A DNA stretch of 64,000 nucleotides from JACCTH01 sp035253825 (GTDB lineage: Bacteria > Actinomycetota > Acidimicrobiia > Spongiisociales > ZC4RG35): the NCBI GenBank assembly GCA_035253825.1, contig DATFBM010000007.1, forward strand, positions 62,001 to 126,000, written 5' to 3'. Below, piece after piece: positions 16,319 through 25,320 of the stretch. The notes beneath the pieces are model-generated. The model searched no databases. It saw only the letters and a program-made list of their open reading frames with translations, and was not told where the DNA came from. The translations under genes and the position numbers were made by a program. Each line of letters opens with the position of its first letter. Position 1 is the first letter of the stretch.

Positions 16319-17532
16319 CCCGGCTGGCAGTCTCCCGCGGCCGGCCGCAGATACCAGAGTCCGCCGGCATAAAGGGGCAATACCGTCAGGTCAGCGCAGT
16401 TGCTCGAATAACTCAGTGGCAGCTGACGCCACTCGAAATGCATTCCGTCCGGAGTGCTCCACGAGCCTCCCCAGGAGAATCCCCACCGACGAAATGCCTC
16501 GACGACGGCCAATGGGAGCGTCGGGGTAACCCCGTACTGGTTGGTCGAGGGGTTGACGTCAATGGCTATTCCCCAAGCGTGACGCGAAAGTGAGTAACCG
16601 GGATCAGCGCCCCGATTGAAGCGGGGGTTGTAGCAACCACCGGCCAGTTGGAAGTCGGCAGGATCGAGCATCTGGATCAAGCTCGAGCGTTCGAGCTCGG
16701 AGATGACTCCCCGCAGGTACGGGACCAGAAGCCGGTGGCAACGAAAGAATCCGAGAGGGGCCAGGTCGACGTCGACGATGTTGGCCTCGACCCACGCCGG
16801 GTCTATCTCTACCTCGTCTCCGCTACCAGCGCGAATGGCGAACTCGCCGAATCGGAACTTCACCTCCGCCACCGAAAGAACCGGATCGGTGAGCCCATCG
16901 TCGATCAGTCCGTCGATGCGAACGGCAGGGTCGAAGACGCTTCCTCGCACAGCCGCCTCCACGCGGTCGAGCCCCAAACCGTAGGCGACGATGGCAAACG
17001 GGCGATCGACTCCGAGTTGGAGGGCGCTTTCTTTGCCCACCAAGATCTCGGAATTGAATAATTCGTCATCGGGAACGATCGCCCCGACGGGAATGGTCAA
17101 GGTTCCGCCGGTCAAAGGCTCGAGATCGAGCAGGTCACCCACGGCCGCCCCTCTGATCGCAGCGCTCGTCTCCCCAAGAACGGCCTCACCTCGCGCCAGC
17201 GCCACCCTCACGGTTTCGCTCGCGATCGGCGCCGTGGGATCGATGGCCGCGGTTAGAAGCGGATAGCCGAAGCCGGGGGGCGCCAACTGAACGAAGCTTT
17301 CGCCTCGTCGTAGCGACCACAGACGCAAGGTCACCCGGTCGAGAACACTCACTGAAGCCCCGTTTACTGCCGCTGCCCCGGACACTATGCCGATCGTCTG
17401 GGGGCTGAGGCCGCCACTCTGCCGCACTTGCAACAACGCCGGTTTTGGCGAGACCTCGACCGGTTCCTGGGCAGCTGCCGGAAGGCTCGAAAGGAGAAGT
17501 CCCAGCGCAACCAGGCAATGAAGGACTTTCAC
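16315..17532 (-). CDS. secreted M15 (VanY-like) D-Ala-D-Ala carboxypeptidase-type protein
   Basis: A 405-residue protein with a cleavable signal peptide (LVALGLLLSSLPAAAQ). Residues about 20-270 are a beta-rich region without an obvious family, partly resembling cell-wall-binding putative repeats. The C-terminal 130 residues are an M15 peptidase: SRHAWGIAIDVN supplies the zinc His and Asp, and DGMHFEW the second His. It would cut peptidoglycan D,D or L,D bonds outside the membrane. It overlaps both MoxR and CoxE genes by four bases, so it belongs to the cox operon despite having no obvious link to a molybdoenzyme. Confidence 0.82.
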   Translation of the reverse strand: MKVLHCLVALGLLLSSLPAAAQEPVEVSPKPALLQVRQSGGLSPQTIGIVSGAAAVNGASVSVLDRVTLRLWSLRRGESFVQLAPPGFGYPLLTAAIDPTAPIASETVRVALARGEAVLGETSAAIRGAAVGDLLDLEPLTGGTLTIPVGAIVPDDELFNSEILVGKESALQLGVDRPFAIVAYGLGLDRVEAAVRGSVFDPAVRIDGLIDDGLTDPVLSVAEVKFRFGEFAIRAGSGDEVEIDPAWVEANIVDVDLAPLGFFRCHRLLVPYLRGVISELERSSLIQMLDPADFQLAGGCYNPRFNRGADPGYSLSRHAWGIAIDVNPSTNQYGVTPTLPLAVVEAFRRWGFSWGGSWSTPDGMHFEWRQLPLSYSSNCADLTVLPLYAGGLWYLRPAAGDCQPG

Positions 17533-18410
17533 TCGTGCACCAAGGCTTCCAATCCGTGATCGCGAACCCTCTCGATGTCTTCGCGGTACTTCAACACCGT
17601 CCCCAGGCTCTCGTCAATGGTGTTCGGACTCAGCCGGCTGGCGGCGAGGACCTTGAGGGCCGCAGCCCAATCCAAAGTTTCCGCCACGCCGGGAGGCTTG
17701 AACAGATCGAGGGCTCGCAGGTCGGCCATCGCCATCGCCAGCTGTCGAGCGAGCGCCTCGTCCACGTCAGGCATCCGGGCACGGAGAATCTCCACTTCCC
17801 GCTCCACTGATGGGTAGTCAAGCCAGTGATAAAGGCAGCGGCGCTTGAGCGCGTCGTGAATCTCGCGGGTGCGGTTGGAGGTGATCACCACCACCGGTGG
17901 CTCTTCGGCTCGGATAGTGCCGATCTCGGGCAGGGTTACCTGAAAGTCAGAGAGGAGCTCGAGCAAGTAGGCCTCGAACTCCTCGTCGGCCCGATCGAGC
18001 TCGTCGATCAGCAGCACCGGGCTCTTGCCGAGGGCGGAAGCCTCGATCGCCTGGAGAAGAGGTCGCGGTCGGAGATACTCCCGGCTCATGATGTCTGATA
18101 CATCGGCTTCGCCACCCTCACCTCGAGCCTCGATCAGCCGAATCGCCAGCATCTGACGGGCGTAGTCCCACTCGTAGAGAGCTTGGCTGGCATCCAGTCC
18201 CTCATAGCACTGGAGACGGATGAGGTCGGTCTCCAAGACATCCGCCAAAACTTTGGCCACTTCCGTCTTTCCAACTCCGGCTTCGCCCTCGAGAAAAAGA
18301 GGTCTACCCAGCCGCAAGCCGAGAAACGTCGTTACCGCCAGGCCACGGTCGGCTACATAGCCGGTGCGGGCGAACGCGGCGACAACTGCTTCGACAGAGT
18401 CGGGGACCAC
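17529..18410 (-). CDS. coxD: MoxR-family AAA+ ATPase (CoxD-like)
   Basis: A 293-residue MoxR ATPase. Walker A GEAGVGKTEVA, Walker B VLLIDELDRAD, sensor VITSNRTREI and the arginine-finger helix KRRCLYHW are all present. In Oligotropha carboxidovorans CoxD is a MoxR-type chaperone needed to assemble the [CuSMoO2] site, acting with CoxE. Here it follows coxM by 23 bp and overlaps the M15 gene. The GTG at 18410 is the start used. Confidence 0.9.
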   Translation of the reverse strand: MVPDSVEAVVAAFARTGYVADRGLAVTTFLGLRLGRPLFLEGEAGVGKTEVAKVLADVLETDLIRLQCYEGLDASQALYEWDYARQMLAIRLIEARGEGGEADVSDIMSREYLRPRPLLQAIEASALGKSPVLLIDELDRADEEFEAYLLELLSDFQVTLPEIGTIRAEEPPVVVITSNRTREIHDALKRRCLYHWLDYPSVEREVEILRARMPDVDEALARQLAMAMADLRALDLFKPPGVAETLDWAAALKVLAASRLSPNTIDESLGTVLKYREDIERVRDHGLEALVHE

Positions 18411-18433
18411 CCCGAAAGTTTAAGGCTGGCCGC

Positions 18434-19276
18434 TTAGGCGGAAAGAGCCCTCTTGATCGCTCGTTTAGCGAAGACCCCTGCCAGGTGGGTCTTGTATTCC
18501 ACCGAGCCGTAGAGATCCTCGAGGATCGTCACCCCATCCGCCGCCTTGGCCGCTGCTTCTTCGATCGCCTTGTCGGAGCCGTCGGTTCCGATGAGAGCCT
18601 GTGCGGTGGCGGTGGCGAGCGTCGGCTTGGCGGCGACGCCTGTCAGAGCCACTCGGGCGTCGGAGATCGATCCGTTGTCCTTCTGGATCCAGGCCGCGGC
18701 GCCGGCCACGGCGTAGTCGGTACGCCCACCACGCCGGCCCAGTTTGTCGTAGGCCGACATGCCACCCTTCCTTACCTTGATGGCGGTAACCACCTCGTCG
18801 GGCTCGACCGCGGTTGTCAGGGCGTCGACGAAGAAATCGTCGGCGGCAATCTCTCTGGTCCCGTTCGGACCCCGGGCGACTATCACCCCCCCGAGTGCCA
18901 GCACCGCCGAGGGCTGGTCGGCTGCCAGGTCGCCATGGACCACTGCCCCGACAGTGGTTCCTCGGTTCCGCACCTGGACATCGCCGGTGTAGGAGGCCGC
19001 CTGCGCGAGAGCGCGGGGCACGTTCTGCGCTTCCGCCGTCTGATAATGACGCACCAACGCTCCGATCGACACCATGTCCCCTTGGTCATCAATGGAATCG
19101 AGACCAGAGATGCGGCCGATGTCAACCACCAGCTCGGGAGAAACGAGCCTTAGCTTCATCAAGGGCAAGAGACTCATTCCCCCCGACATCACCTTGGCGA
19201 ACTCGGATCCCTTTAGGGCCGTCACCGCCTCTTCGATCGAAGCGGGGGCCACATATTCGAATGCTCTTGGGAACAC
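18434..19276 (-). CDS. coxM: molybdenum hydroxylase FAD-binding medium subunit
   Basis: A 280-residue FAD subunit of the xanthine dehydrogenase/CO dehydrogenase family. It has the FAD motifs KVMSGGMSLLPLMKLRL and VRNRGTTVGAVVHGDLAAD. I start it at GTG 19276 (VFPRAFEYVAPASI), which has GGAG seven bases upstream and lies two bases after the coxL stop, rather than at the longer ORF start inside coxL. It passes electrons from the iron-sulphur subunit to an acceptor. Confidence 0.92.
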   Translation of the reverse strand: MFPRAFEYVAPASIEEAVTALKGSEFAKVMSGGMSLLPLMKLRLVSPELVVDIGRISGLDSIDDQGDMVSIGALVRHYQTAEAQNVPRALAQAASYTGDVQVRNRGTTVGAVVHGDLAADQPSAVLALGGVIVARGPNGTREIAADDFFVDALTTAVEPDEVVTAIKVRKGGMSAYDKLGRRGGRTDYAVAGAAAWIQKDNGSISDARVALTGVAAKPTLATATAQALIGTDGSDKAIEEAAAKAADGVTILEDLYGSVEYKTHLAGVFAKRAIKRALSA

Positions 19277-19278
19277 GA

Positions 19279-21669
19279 TCAGCTCCTTGCCCCGTTGCTT
19301 GCTTCCTGGATGGCTTGCCAAACGCGACGTGATCGCAACGGCATGTCGATGTGCCTCACCCCCAGGTCGTAGAGGGCGTCGACCGCGGCGTTGACAATCG
19401 TCTGCGCCGACCCGATGGTGCCTGCCTCGCCGACTCCTTTCACACCCAGCGGATTGACGTTGGAAGGCGTCACCGTGCGGTGCAGCTCGAAGAGAGGCAC
19501 GTCGGTCGCGGTGGGAAGCGGGTAGTCGACCAAAGAACCCGTCAGAAGGTTGCCCTCGGAGTCGTATATGGCGTCCTCCATCATCGCTTGGGCGATTCCC
19601 TGCACCAAGCCTCCGTGGAGTTGGCCATCGACAATCATGGGGTTGATGACATTTCCACAGTCGTCCATCGTCACGTAACGAAGGAGCTTCGTGTCACCGG
19701 TCTCGGGATCGACTTCCACCAACGCGGCGTGAGCACCAAAGGGCCACGTGGCGTTGCCGGGGCTGAACACCGACTGTGCCTCCAATCCTCCCTCCATGCC
19801 TTCAGGCAGCTGGTGAGGTTGATAAGCACGGGTGACGATTTCCTCCCAGGTCACCGACTTGTCGGGCGATCCCGCAACGTGTGCGGCGCCGCCGCCAAAC
19901 TCGATGTCGTCTGCCGACGCTTCGAGGATGTGAGCGGCGATTTGGGCCGCCTTGGCCTTGATCTTCAACGCCGCCTCGTAGGCAGCCGAGCCATCCACAG
20001 CCGCAGACCGTGACCCGAATGTACCGATCCCCATCGGGGATTCGGTGGTCGAGCCGTGGCTGACCCGGACTTTGTCATAGTCGAGTCCGAGCTGGTCGGA
20101 CACCAGCTGAGCCCAGGCGGTCTCATGGCCCTGGCCTGAGGGCCCCGTGCCGATAATCACGGTGGCGCTGGCATCAGGGTTGATCCGCACCAGACCCGAT
20201 CCGGAGAAGGCTGCGGGCAAGCCATAGGCGGCCCACGAGAAGCCGAGCCCAGCTAGGGCGGAGGGTCCGAAACCGCACACTTCCACATAGCTGGATAGCC
20301 CGAGACCGACGTGGCGGCCCTGGCTGCGAGCCTGGTCCCGCTCCTTCTTCATCTCGGCGTATTCCGTCGTTGCCACCAGCGCCTCCAGGTTCTTTTGGTA
20401 CTCGCCGGTGTCGTGGGTGAAGCCGATCGGGGAGGTGGCGTTGGGGAAGGAGTCGGCCGGTATGAAGTTCTTGATCCGGACTTCGGCCGGGTCCATTCCG
20501 ATCTCCCGGGCATAGGCGTCGACGATCCGCTCCAGGTAATACATCGCCTCGGGCCGGCCGGCGCCGCGATAGGCATCGGTCGTCATCGTGTGCGTGGTCA
20601 CGCAGGCGATCTTCCAATGGGTGGGAAACTTGTACTGACCGGCGCCAACGAACGTCCCCAGGAAGGGAATGGCGACGGTGAAGTTCATCGTGTACGCGCC
20701 CATGTCCGCCAGACCGTCGAGTTCGAAGCCGAGAATCTCCCCGTCTCTGGTGCCGGTGATGGTGGCGGTGGCCACCCAGCCCCGACCTTGGATGGTGTTG
20801 TTGGGCGACTCCCGACGGGACTCGGTGTATTTCACCGGCCGGTTGAGTTGCATCGAGGCGAAGGCAGTCAGGATCTCATCGGCGTAGATATTGAGCTTGG
20901 CGCCGAACCCTCCGCCCACCTCGGGGGCGGTGACGTCGACCGAGTTGGCGGCAAGACCGAAGGTTTTGGCAATGGCTCCGGCCAAGGCGTGGGGAATCTG
21001 GGTCGAGGAATAGACCGTGAAGCGGCCGTATCCCTCGTTCCAATCGGCGGCTACCGCCCTCGGCTCGATCGCGGTGGGAATGAGCCGCTGGTTGATCATC
21101 TCCTGGCTGACTACCACCACGTCATCTCGCTTTTTGGCATCAGCGATCGTCTGGCGGGTGGCGGCAATTCCCTCCTCGTTGCCCCAGGGACCTCCCTCCC
21201 ACGTGATCAGCACGTTCGAATCGAGGTCGTCGTGGACTTTGGCTTTGTCTGCCGCGGCTTCCTTCATATCGACAATCGCCGGGAGCGGGTTGTAGTCGAC
21301 GATCACCGCGTCGGCGGCGTCTTGTGCCTGATAGCGATTGTCGGCCACCACCATCGCCACCGCCTCGCCGACGTGGTTGACCAGGCCATCGGCCAAGAGC
21401 GGCTTGAGCTTGCCCACCGCCACCTGTGCGAGCAGTGGACCGAGGTGACGAACATCATCGATGGTGTAGACCGCGACTACGCCCGGCATCTTCTTGGCCT
21501 CGGCGGTATCAATTGAATTGACCTTGGCATGGGCGAACGGGCTTCTCACAAAGGCAACGTGAGCCGCATTGGGAAGCTTGATGTCGTCGACATAGCGGCC
21601 CCGACCCCTGATCAATGCGGGGTCCTCGCGGCGGCGGATCGCCCCTCCCAAGACACTCGTGGTGCTCAT
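19279..21669 (-). CDS. coxL: form II CoxL-type molybdenum hydroxylase large subunit
   Basis: A 796-residue molybdopterin-binding large subunit. The active-site loop reads AYRGAGR at residues 366-372. Form I, the proven aerobic CO dehydrogenase, has AYRCSFR with a copper-binding Cys; the AYRGAGR motif is the form II/BMS signature and lacks that Cys. CO oxidation by this enzyme is therefore unproven, and another carbonyl or N-heterocycle substrate is possible. Other motifs: EVGGGFGAKLN and GVGEAGTIGS. ATG 21669 overlaps the coxS stop as ATGA. Confidence 0.93.
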   Translation of the reverse strand: MSTTSVLGGAIRRREDPALIRGRGRYVDDIKLPNAAHVAFVRSPFAHAKVNSIDTAEAKKMPGVVAVYTIDDVRHLGPLLAQVAVGKLKPLLADGLVNHVGEAVAMVVADNRYQAQDAADAVIVDYNPLPAIVDMKEAAADKAKVHDDLDSNVLITWEGGPWGNEEGIAATRQTIADAKKRDDVVVVSQEMINQRLIPTAIEPRAVAADWNEGYGRFTVYSSTQIPHALAGAIAKTFGLAANSVDVTAPEVGGGFGAKLNIYADEILTAFASMQLNRPVKYTESRRESPNNTIQGRGWVATATITGTRDGEILGFELDGLADMGAYTMNFTVAIPFLGTFVGAGQYKFPTHWKIACVTTHTMTTDAYRGAGRPEAMYYLERIVDAYAREIGMDPAEVRIKNFIPADSFPNATSPIGFTHDTGEYQKNLEALVATTEYAEMKKERDQARSQGRHVGLGLSSYVEVCGFGPSALAGLGFSWAAYGLPAAFSGSGLVRINPDASATVIIGTGPSGQGHETAWAQLVSDQLGLDYDKVRVSHGSTTESPMGIGTFGSRSAAVDGSAAYEAALKIKAKAAQIAAHILEASADDIEFGGGAAHVAGSPDKSVTWEEIVTRAYQPHQLPEGMEGGLEAQSVFSPGNATWPFGAHAALVEVDPETGDTKLLRYVTMDDCGNVINPMIVDGQLHGGLVQGIAQAMMEDAIYDSEGNLLTGSLVDYPLPTATDVPLFELHRTVTPSNVNPLGVKGVGEAGTIGSAQTIVNAAVDALYDLGVRHIDMPLRSRRVWQAIQEASNGARS

Positions 21670-22166
21670 GCCGTCACCTCCCATTCCGCCGGTGCCGGCT
21701 CTTCGCCCCGCATTTTCGCCCCGGCGTATTCAATCGCTTTGACGATGTTGTGATAACCGGTACACCGACAGAGATTGCCTTCGATGCCGTGGCGGATCTC
21801 GTCCTCGGTCGGGTTGTTGTTCTGTTGGAGCAAACCGACCGCCGCCATGATCATGCCCGGCGTGCAGTAGCCGCACTGAAGGCCGTGGCGTTCCCAGAAA
21901 CCCTCCTGCACCGGGTGGAGCTGCCCGTCTCGGGCCAAGCCTTCGATGGTCATGATCTCGGCTCCGTCGGCAGCCACCGCCAGCACCGTGCAGGACTTGA
22001 CGGGCCTGCCGTCCATCATCACCGTGCAGGCACCGCAATAGCTTGTCTCGCAGCCGATGTGGGTCCCAGTGAGGTTGAGATTCTCACGTATGTAATGGAC
22101 GAGCAGAGTGCGGGCTTCGACCTCCCCTCCCACCTTGCGACCGTTGACCGTCATAGCAACCTTCAC
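21666..22166 (-). CDS. coxS: molybdenum hydroxylase [2Fe-2S] small subunit
   Basis: A 166-residue iron-sulphur subunit. The plant-type [2Fe-2S] cluster motif is GCETSYCGACTV with a further Cys in VKSCTVL; the second cluster is QCGYCTPGM and LCRCTGY. I start it at GTG 22166, which has AAGGAGG eight bases upstream; the longer ORF adds 15 residues without support. First gene of the operon coxS, coxL, coxM, MoxR, M15, CoxE, XdhC, MocA. Confidence 0.93.
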   Translation of the reverse strand: MKVAMTVNGRKVGGEVEARTLLVHYIRENLNLTGTHIGCETSYCGACTVMMDGRPVKSCTVLAVAADGAEIMTIEGLARDGQLHPVQEGFWERHGLQCGYCTPGMIMAAVGLLQQNNNPTEDEIRHGIEGNLCRCTGYHNIVKAIEYAGAKMRGEEPAPAEWEVTA

Positions 22167-22301
22167 GACCGTGGCCTCCTTGCTGATGGGCAACCGAAAA
22201 TACCAGCCCACCTTTTCCTACGCCTCCTGGAAACGACTCTTCCCCACACAACGGAAAGAAGGTCATCATCGGGAGCGGCGGTATAGGTACCCTCGTTGCG
22301 G

Positions 22302-22799
22302 ATGCACACAAAACGCGGCTCGATACGGCCCTTCTGGCGAATCCCGACGACCGGCGTCCTGCTGATTTTTTTGGCTACCTGCGGCGGACCAGCCCCAAGT
22401 GCCAGCCCGGTTGGCACGACCGCCACTCCAGCGACATCAGCTGCGACATCGGAGACCTCGATGACCACAGCCGCGGTGGTTACCTCAACCACATTGGCGC
22501 CGGACGCTGCACCGCCGGAGCTGGAGGGGCTCTGGAAGGTCGACAGCGGACAAGGCGAGACTCTACGCGTCACTTTCCGCGGAAACACGTACAGCTGGGC
22601 CCACGGCGCCGGGGGTCATATTTCAGTCAACGGAGACACGATCGAGTTCTCAAATGCAATCGACGCGTTGTCGTGTCCGGGCTCAGGGACCTATCGCTGG
22701 ATGATTGAAGCGGAAATTCTCACTTTCACCCTTCTCGACTCTCCGGATGACTGCACCATCAGGCAGGGGCGTTTCAACGGTAAGGAGTTCTACCGCTAG
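22302..22799 (+). CDS. putative lipoprotein, unknown function
   Basis: A 165-residue protein with a lipoprotein signal: basic start, hydrophobic core TTGVLLIFLATC and a lipobox Cys. A Thr/Ala/Ser-rich linker follows (about residues 30-65), then an 95-residue compact domain with alternating beta-like segments (LEGLWKVDSGQGETLRVTF, TIEFSNAID, CPGSGTYRW) reminiscent of small lipocalin-like or META-like folds. I do not recognise the family. Divergent from coxS with 135 bp between; the TTG at 22296 is an alternative start. Confidence 0.7.
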   Translation: MHTKRGSIRPFWRIPTTGVLLIFLATCGGPAPSASPVGTTATPATSAATSETSMTTAAVVTSTTLAPDAAPPELEGLWKVDSGQGETLRVTFRGNTYSWAHGAGGHISVNGDTIEFSNAIDALSCPGSGTYRWMIEAEILTFTLLDSPDDCTIRQGRFNGKEFYR

Positions 22800-22853
22800 A
22801 GCGGAATAGGGCGGAGGCGCGCCAAGAGATGCATCTATCGTCTTAGTCCGCTG

Positions 22854-23717
22854 ATGGTGGCGGCCGCACCTCCGATCCCAAGTTCATTCCGTGGGCTGCG
22901 TTCACTCTTCGGGTTCCTAATCGTCCTGCTGGTTCTGGCCGGGGCCTGGGAGGGATACAAACTTCTCGAGGGCAGCGGATTGCCTTTGCCGATAAGGGCT
23001 GACGACCGCTCGATGCCCCACCTCTGGGACATCGTTCGCTCAATTTTCGAACCGGCCCGAAGAGGCAGCGAGGAGTCGCTCGGTTGGGTGTTGGCCAAAG
23101 CCTCTCTGGTGACTTTTCGCGAAGCCGTGGCTGGCTTTGGCGCCGGCAGCCTGGTCGGCCTCGGCTTGGGACTTTTGTTCGTTCGCTCACCATTGGCCGA
23201 GCGCGGACTCATGCCCTGGGTGATCGCCAGTCAGACCATTCCGCTCCTCGCCATCGCTCCGATGGTGGTGCTCTGGGCTGGCAAGTACCGCCTTCCGCTC
23301 TGGATTCCGATCGCTGCCTTGGCGGCTTTCCTCTCGTTCTTCCCGGTGACGGTCAACACCATCCGCGGTCTGCGCTCGCCTAGTCCTACCTCGGCGGAGC
23401 TCTTTCGCTCGATCGCCGCCTCTCCGTCCCAGGAGTTCCGCAAGCTCCGGATCCCAGCGGCGTTTCCCTATCTGTTCACGGCTTTGAAAATTGCCGCTGG
23501 AGCCAGTGTGGTGGGAACCATCGTGGGTGAATTGCCGAGTGGCCTTCCCGACGGACTCGGTCGCCAATTGCTGACTTTCAGCTACTACTACTCGAGCGGT
23601 CCCGAAAAGCTCTACGCGGCAGTGCTTTTTGCGGTGCTGTTGGGCCTCACATTCGTCGCCGTAGTGGCGCTGATCGAGCGACTGGTTATACCGCCCGCTC
23701 GCCGGGTGGCCTCATGA
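22854..23717 (+). CDS. ABC transporter permease (SsuC/TauC/ThiX type)
   Basis: A 287-residue inner-membrane permease with about six hydrophobic helices. The BPD_transp_1 coupling-helix region is ELFRSIAASPSQEFRKLRIP, followed by AFPYLFTALKIAAG. This type works in small-molecule importers for sulfonates, nitrate, pyrimidine precursors. First gene of a four-gene transporter operon with an ATPase, a second permease and a lipoprotein binding protein; its stop overlaps the ATPase start by four bases. Confidence 0.9.
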   Translation: MVAAAPPIPSSFRGLRSLFGFLIVLLVLAGAWEGYKLLEGSGLPLPIRADDRSMPHLWDIVRSIFEPARRGSEESLGWVLAKASLVTFREAVAGFGAGSLVGLGLGLLFVRSPLAERGLMPWVIASQTIPLLAIAPMVVLWAGKYRLPLWIPIAALAAFLSFFPVTVNTIRGLRSPSPTSAELFRSIAASPSQEFRKLRIPAAFPYLFTALKIAAGASVVGTIVGELPSGLPDGLGRQLLTFSYYYSSGPEKLYAAVLFAVLLGLTFVAVVALIERLVIPPARRVAS

Positions 23718-24490
23718 CCTCGCCCATGGTCAGCCTGCGAGGGGTCGGCAAGGTGTTCTCGGGCCGCAAAGGGACCCGCACTGTCGCCCTCCAGGGCATC
23801 GATCTCGAGATCCATTCCGGAGAGTTCGTCTCGTTGTTGGGACCTTCGGGATGCGGTAAATCGACCTTGCTCCGGATCGTCGGCGATCTTCTCGAACCCA
23901 CTACCGGAGCCGTCAGCGTCAACGGCAAGAGTCCGGCCCGTGCCAGGCACGACCGTGACTACGGGATGGTCTTTCAGCAGGCCACCCTCCTCGAATGGCG
24001 TCGGGTCTTGGGAAACGTCGCCCTGCCCCTCGAGGTCACCGGTATGTCCGAGCCGGAGCGAACAGAACGCGCCCGGGAGATGCTGAAGCTCGTGGAACTC
24101 CTCGAGTTCGCCGATCACTATCCCTGGCAGCTTTCCGGTGGTATGCAGCAACGAGTGGCAATCGCCCGGGCTCTGACCCTGGAGCCCTCGTTGCTCCTGA
24201 TGGATGAACCGTTCGGGGCTCTCGACGAAATGACCCGGGAACGTATGCAGATGGAGCTGATGCGCATCTGGCAGGAGACCCAAACCACGGTTCTATTCGT
24301 GACCCATTCGATTCCCGAGGCGGTGTTCTTGTCCACCCAGGTGGTAGTGATGTCACCCCGGCCAGGCAGGGTGGCGGCAGTGGTCGACATCGATCTGCCC
24401 CAGCCTCGTGTGTTCGAGACCCGGGAAAAAACGAAATACTTCGACAAGCTTGTGGAGGTACGCGAGGTCCTCCGCACCGAGGAAGAGTGA
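23714..24490 (+). CDS. ABC transporter ATP-binding protein (SsuB/TauB type)
   Basis: A 258-residue ATPase with Walker A LLGPSGCGKSTLLR, Q-loop YGMVFQQATLLEW, signature LSGGMQQRVAIARAL, Walker B LLLMDEPFGALDE and the switch His in FVTHSIPEA. It energises the flanking pair of permeases. Overlaps the upstream permease by ATGA and the downstream permease by GTGA. Confidence 0.93.
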   Translation: MTSPMVSLRGVGKVFSGRKGTRTVALQGIDLEIHSGEFVSLLGPSGCGKSTLLRIVGDLLEPTTGAVSVNGKSPARARHDRDYGMVFQQATLLEWRRVLGNVALPLEVTGMSEPERTERAREMLKLVELLEFADHYPWQLSGGMQQRVAIARALTLEPSLLLMDEPFGALDEMTRERMQMELMRIWQETQTTVLFVTHSIPEAVFLSTQVVVMSPRPGRVAAVVDIDLPQPRVFETREKTKYFDKLVEVREVLRTEEE

Positions 24491-25263
24491 GTCGAGCCCT
24501 TCGCCGCTACCTGGCCCCGGCCCTCGTGTTCGTAGCCGTACTCGCCCTCTGGGAGTTCTTCGTGCGCGCAGCCGGGATCCAGGGCTTTCTGCTTCCCCCT
24601 CCTTCCGAGGTCGTGCGCACGGTCTCTGAGGAGTGGCCGGTGGTGTGGCCGGCGGGCCTGTTCACGTTGCGGGAGGCTCTCGGCGGTCTGCTCGGCGGCA
24701 CCTTCGCCGGAATCGCCGTCGCCTTCGCGGTCTCCCGCTGGTCGACCATCCGAGTGGGGATACAGCCACTGGCCGTGGCCGCCGGCTCGGCGCCGATCAT
24801 TGCCCTCGCCCCCATCACCAACCAATGGTTCGGGATCACGAACCCGCTTTCGAAGATGGCAGTGGTGGCGGTCATGGTCTTCTTCCCGATCATGCTCAAC
24901 ATGGTCCGCGGGCTCACAGACGTTGGCGGCGCCAAGCTCGAGCTGATGAGTTCGCTGGCCGCACCCGATTTCACGACCCTGTGGAAGGTGCGGTTACCCA
25001 ACTCGCTCCCCTATCTGCTCTCTGCCCTGCGGGTGGCGGTCGCCTTGTCCCTGATCGGTGCAGTGGTGACGGAGTATTTCGGGGGGTCCCGGGATGCGCT
25101 CGGGGTCTATATATCTCAGCAGGCCGGCTTGACCCGGATGGCCGAGGCCTGGGCGGGAATCGTGGTTGCCACCTTGCTTGGTGCCGGATTGCAGCTCCTG
25201 GTGATGGGAGCGGAGCGTGCGCTTATCCCCTGGCATCCGTCACGGAGACTGACCCTCGCTTGA
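24487..25263 (+). CDS. ABC transporter permease (SsuC/TauC type), second subunit
   Basis: A 258-residue permease with about six helices; the coupling region is KLELMSSLAAPDFTTLWKVRLP. It starts with GTG overlapping the ATPase stop. It is only moderately similar to the first permease, so the importer is a heterodimer, as seen in pyrimidine/thiamine-precursor systems of this class. Confidence 0.9.
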   Translation: MSRALRRYLAPALVFVAVLALWEFFVRAAGIQGFLLPPPSEVVRTVSEEWPVVWPAGLFTLREALGGLLGGTFAGIAVAFAVSRWSTIRVGIQPLAVAAGSAPIIALAPITNQWFGITNPLSKMAVVAVMVFFPIMLNMVRGLTDVGGAKLELMSSLAAPDFTTLWKVRLPNSLPYLLSALRVAVALSLIGAVVTEYFGGSRDALGVYISQQAGLTRMAEAWAGIVVATLLGAGLQLLVMGAERALIPWHPSRRLTLA

Positions 25264-25283
25264 TCTCCTAAATTGACGACCTA

Positions 25284-25306
25284 AGAGCCCGGATCATCCG
25301 GGCTCT
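25284..25306. promoter_or_regulatory. 23-bp perfect inverted repeat between permease and binding-protein genes
   Basis: The arm 25284-25294 is exactly complementary to 25296-25306 around a single C. It sits after the second permease stop and directly before the ribosome site (GGAGGAG) of the binding-protein gene. It could be an RNA hairpin that protects or partly terminates the transcript, or an operator for a regulator acting on a promoter for the binding protein. No T-run follows, so simple termination is unlikely. Confidence 0.5.
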
Positions 25307-25320
25307 CATGGAGGAGACAG

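Noticed and set aside
20311..21516. 401-residue open frame on the plus strand
   Set aside because: Antisense to coxL; rich in Gly, Arg and Val with no family motif.
19279..22166. Calling the enzyme aerobic CO dehydrogenase
   Set aside because: The active-site loop is AYRGAGR rather than the AYRCSFR of proven CO dehydrogenases, so only the form II family call is justified.
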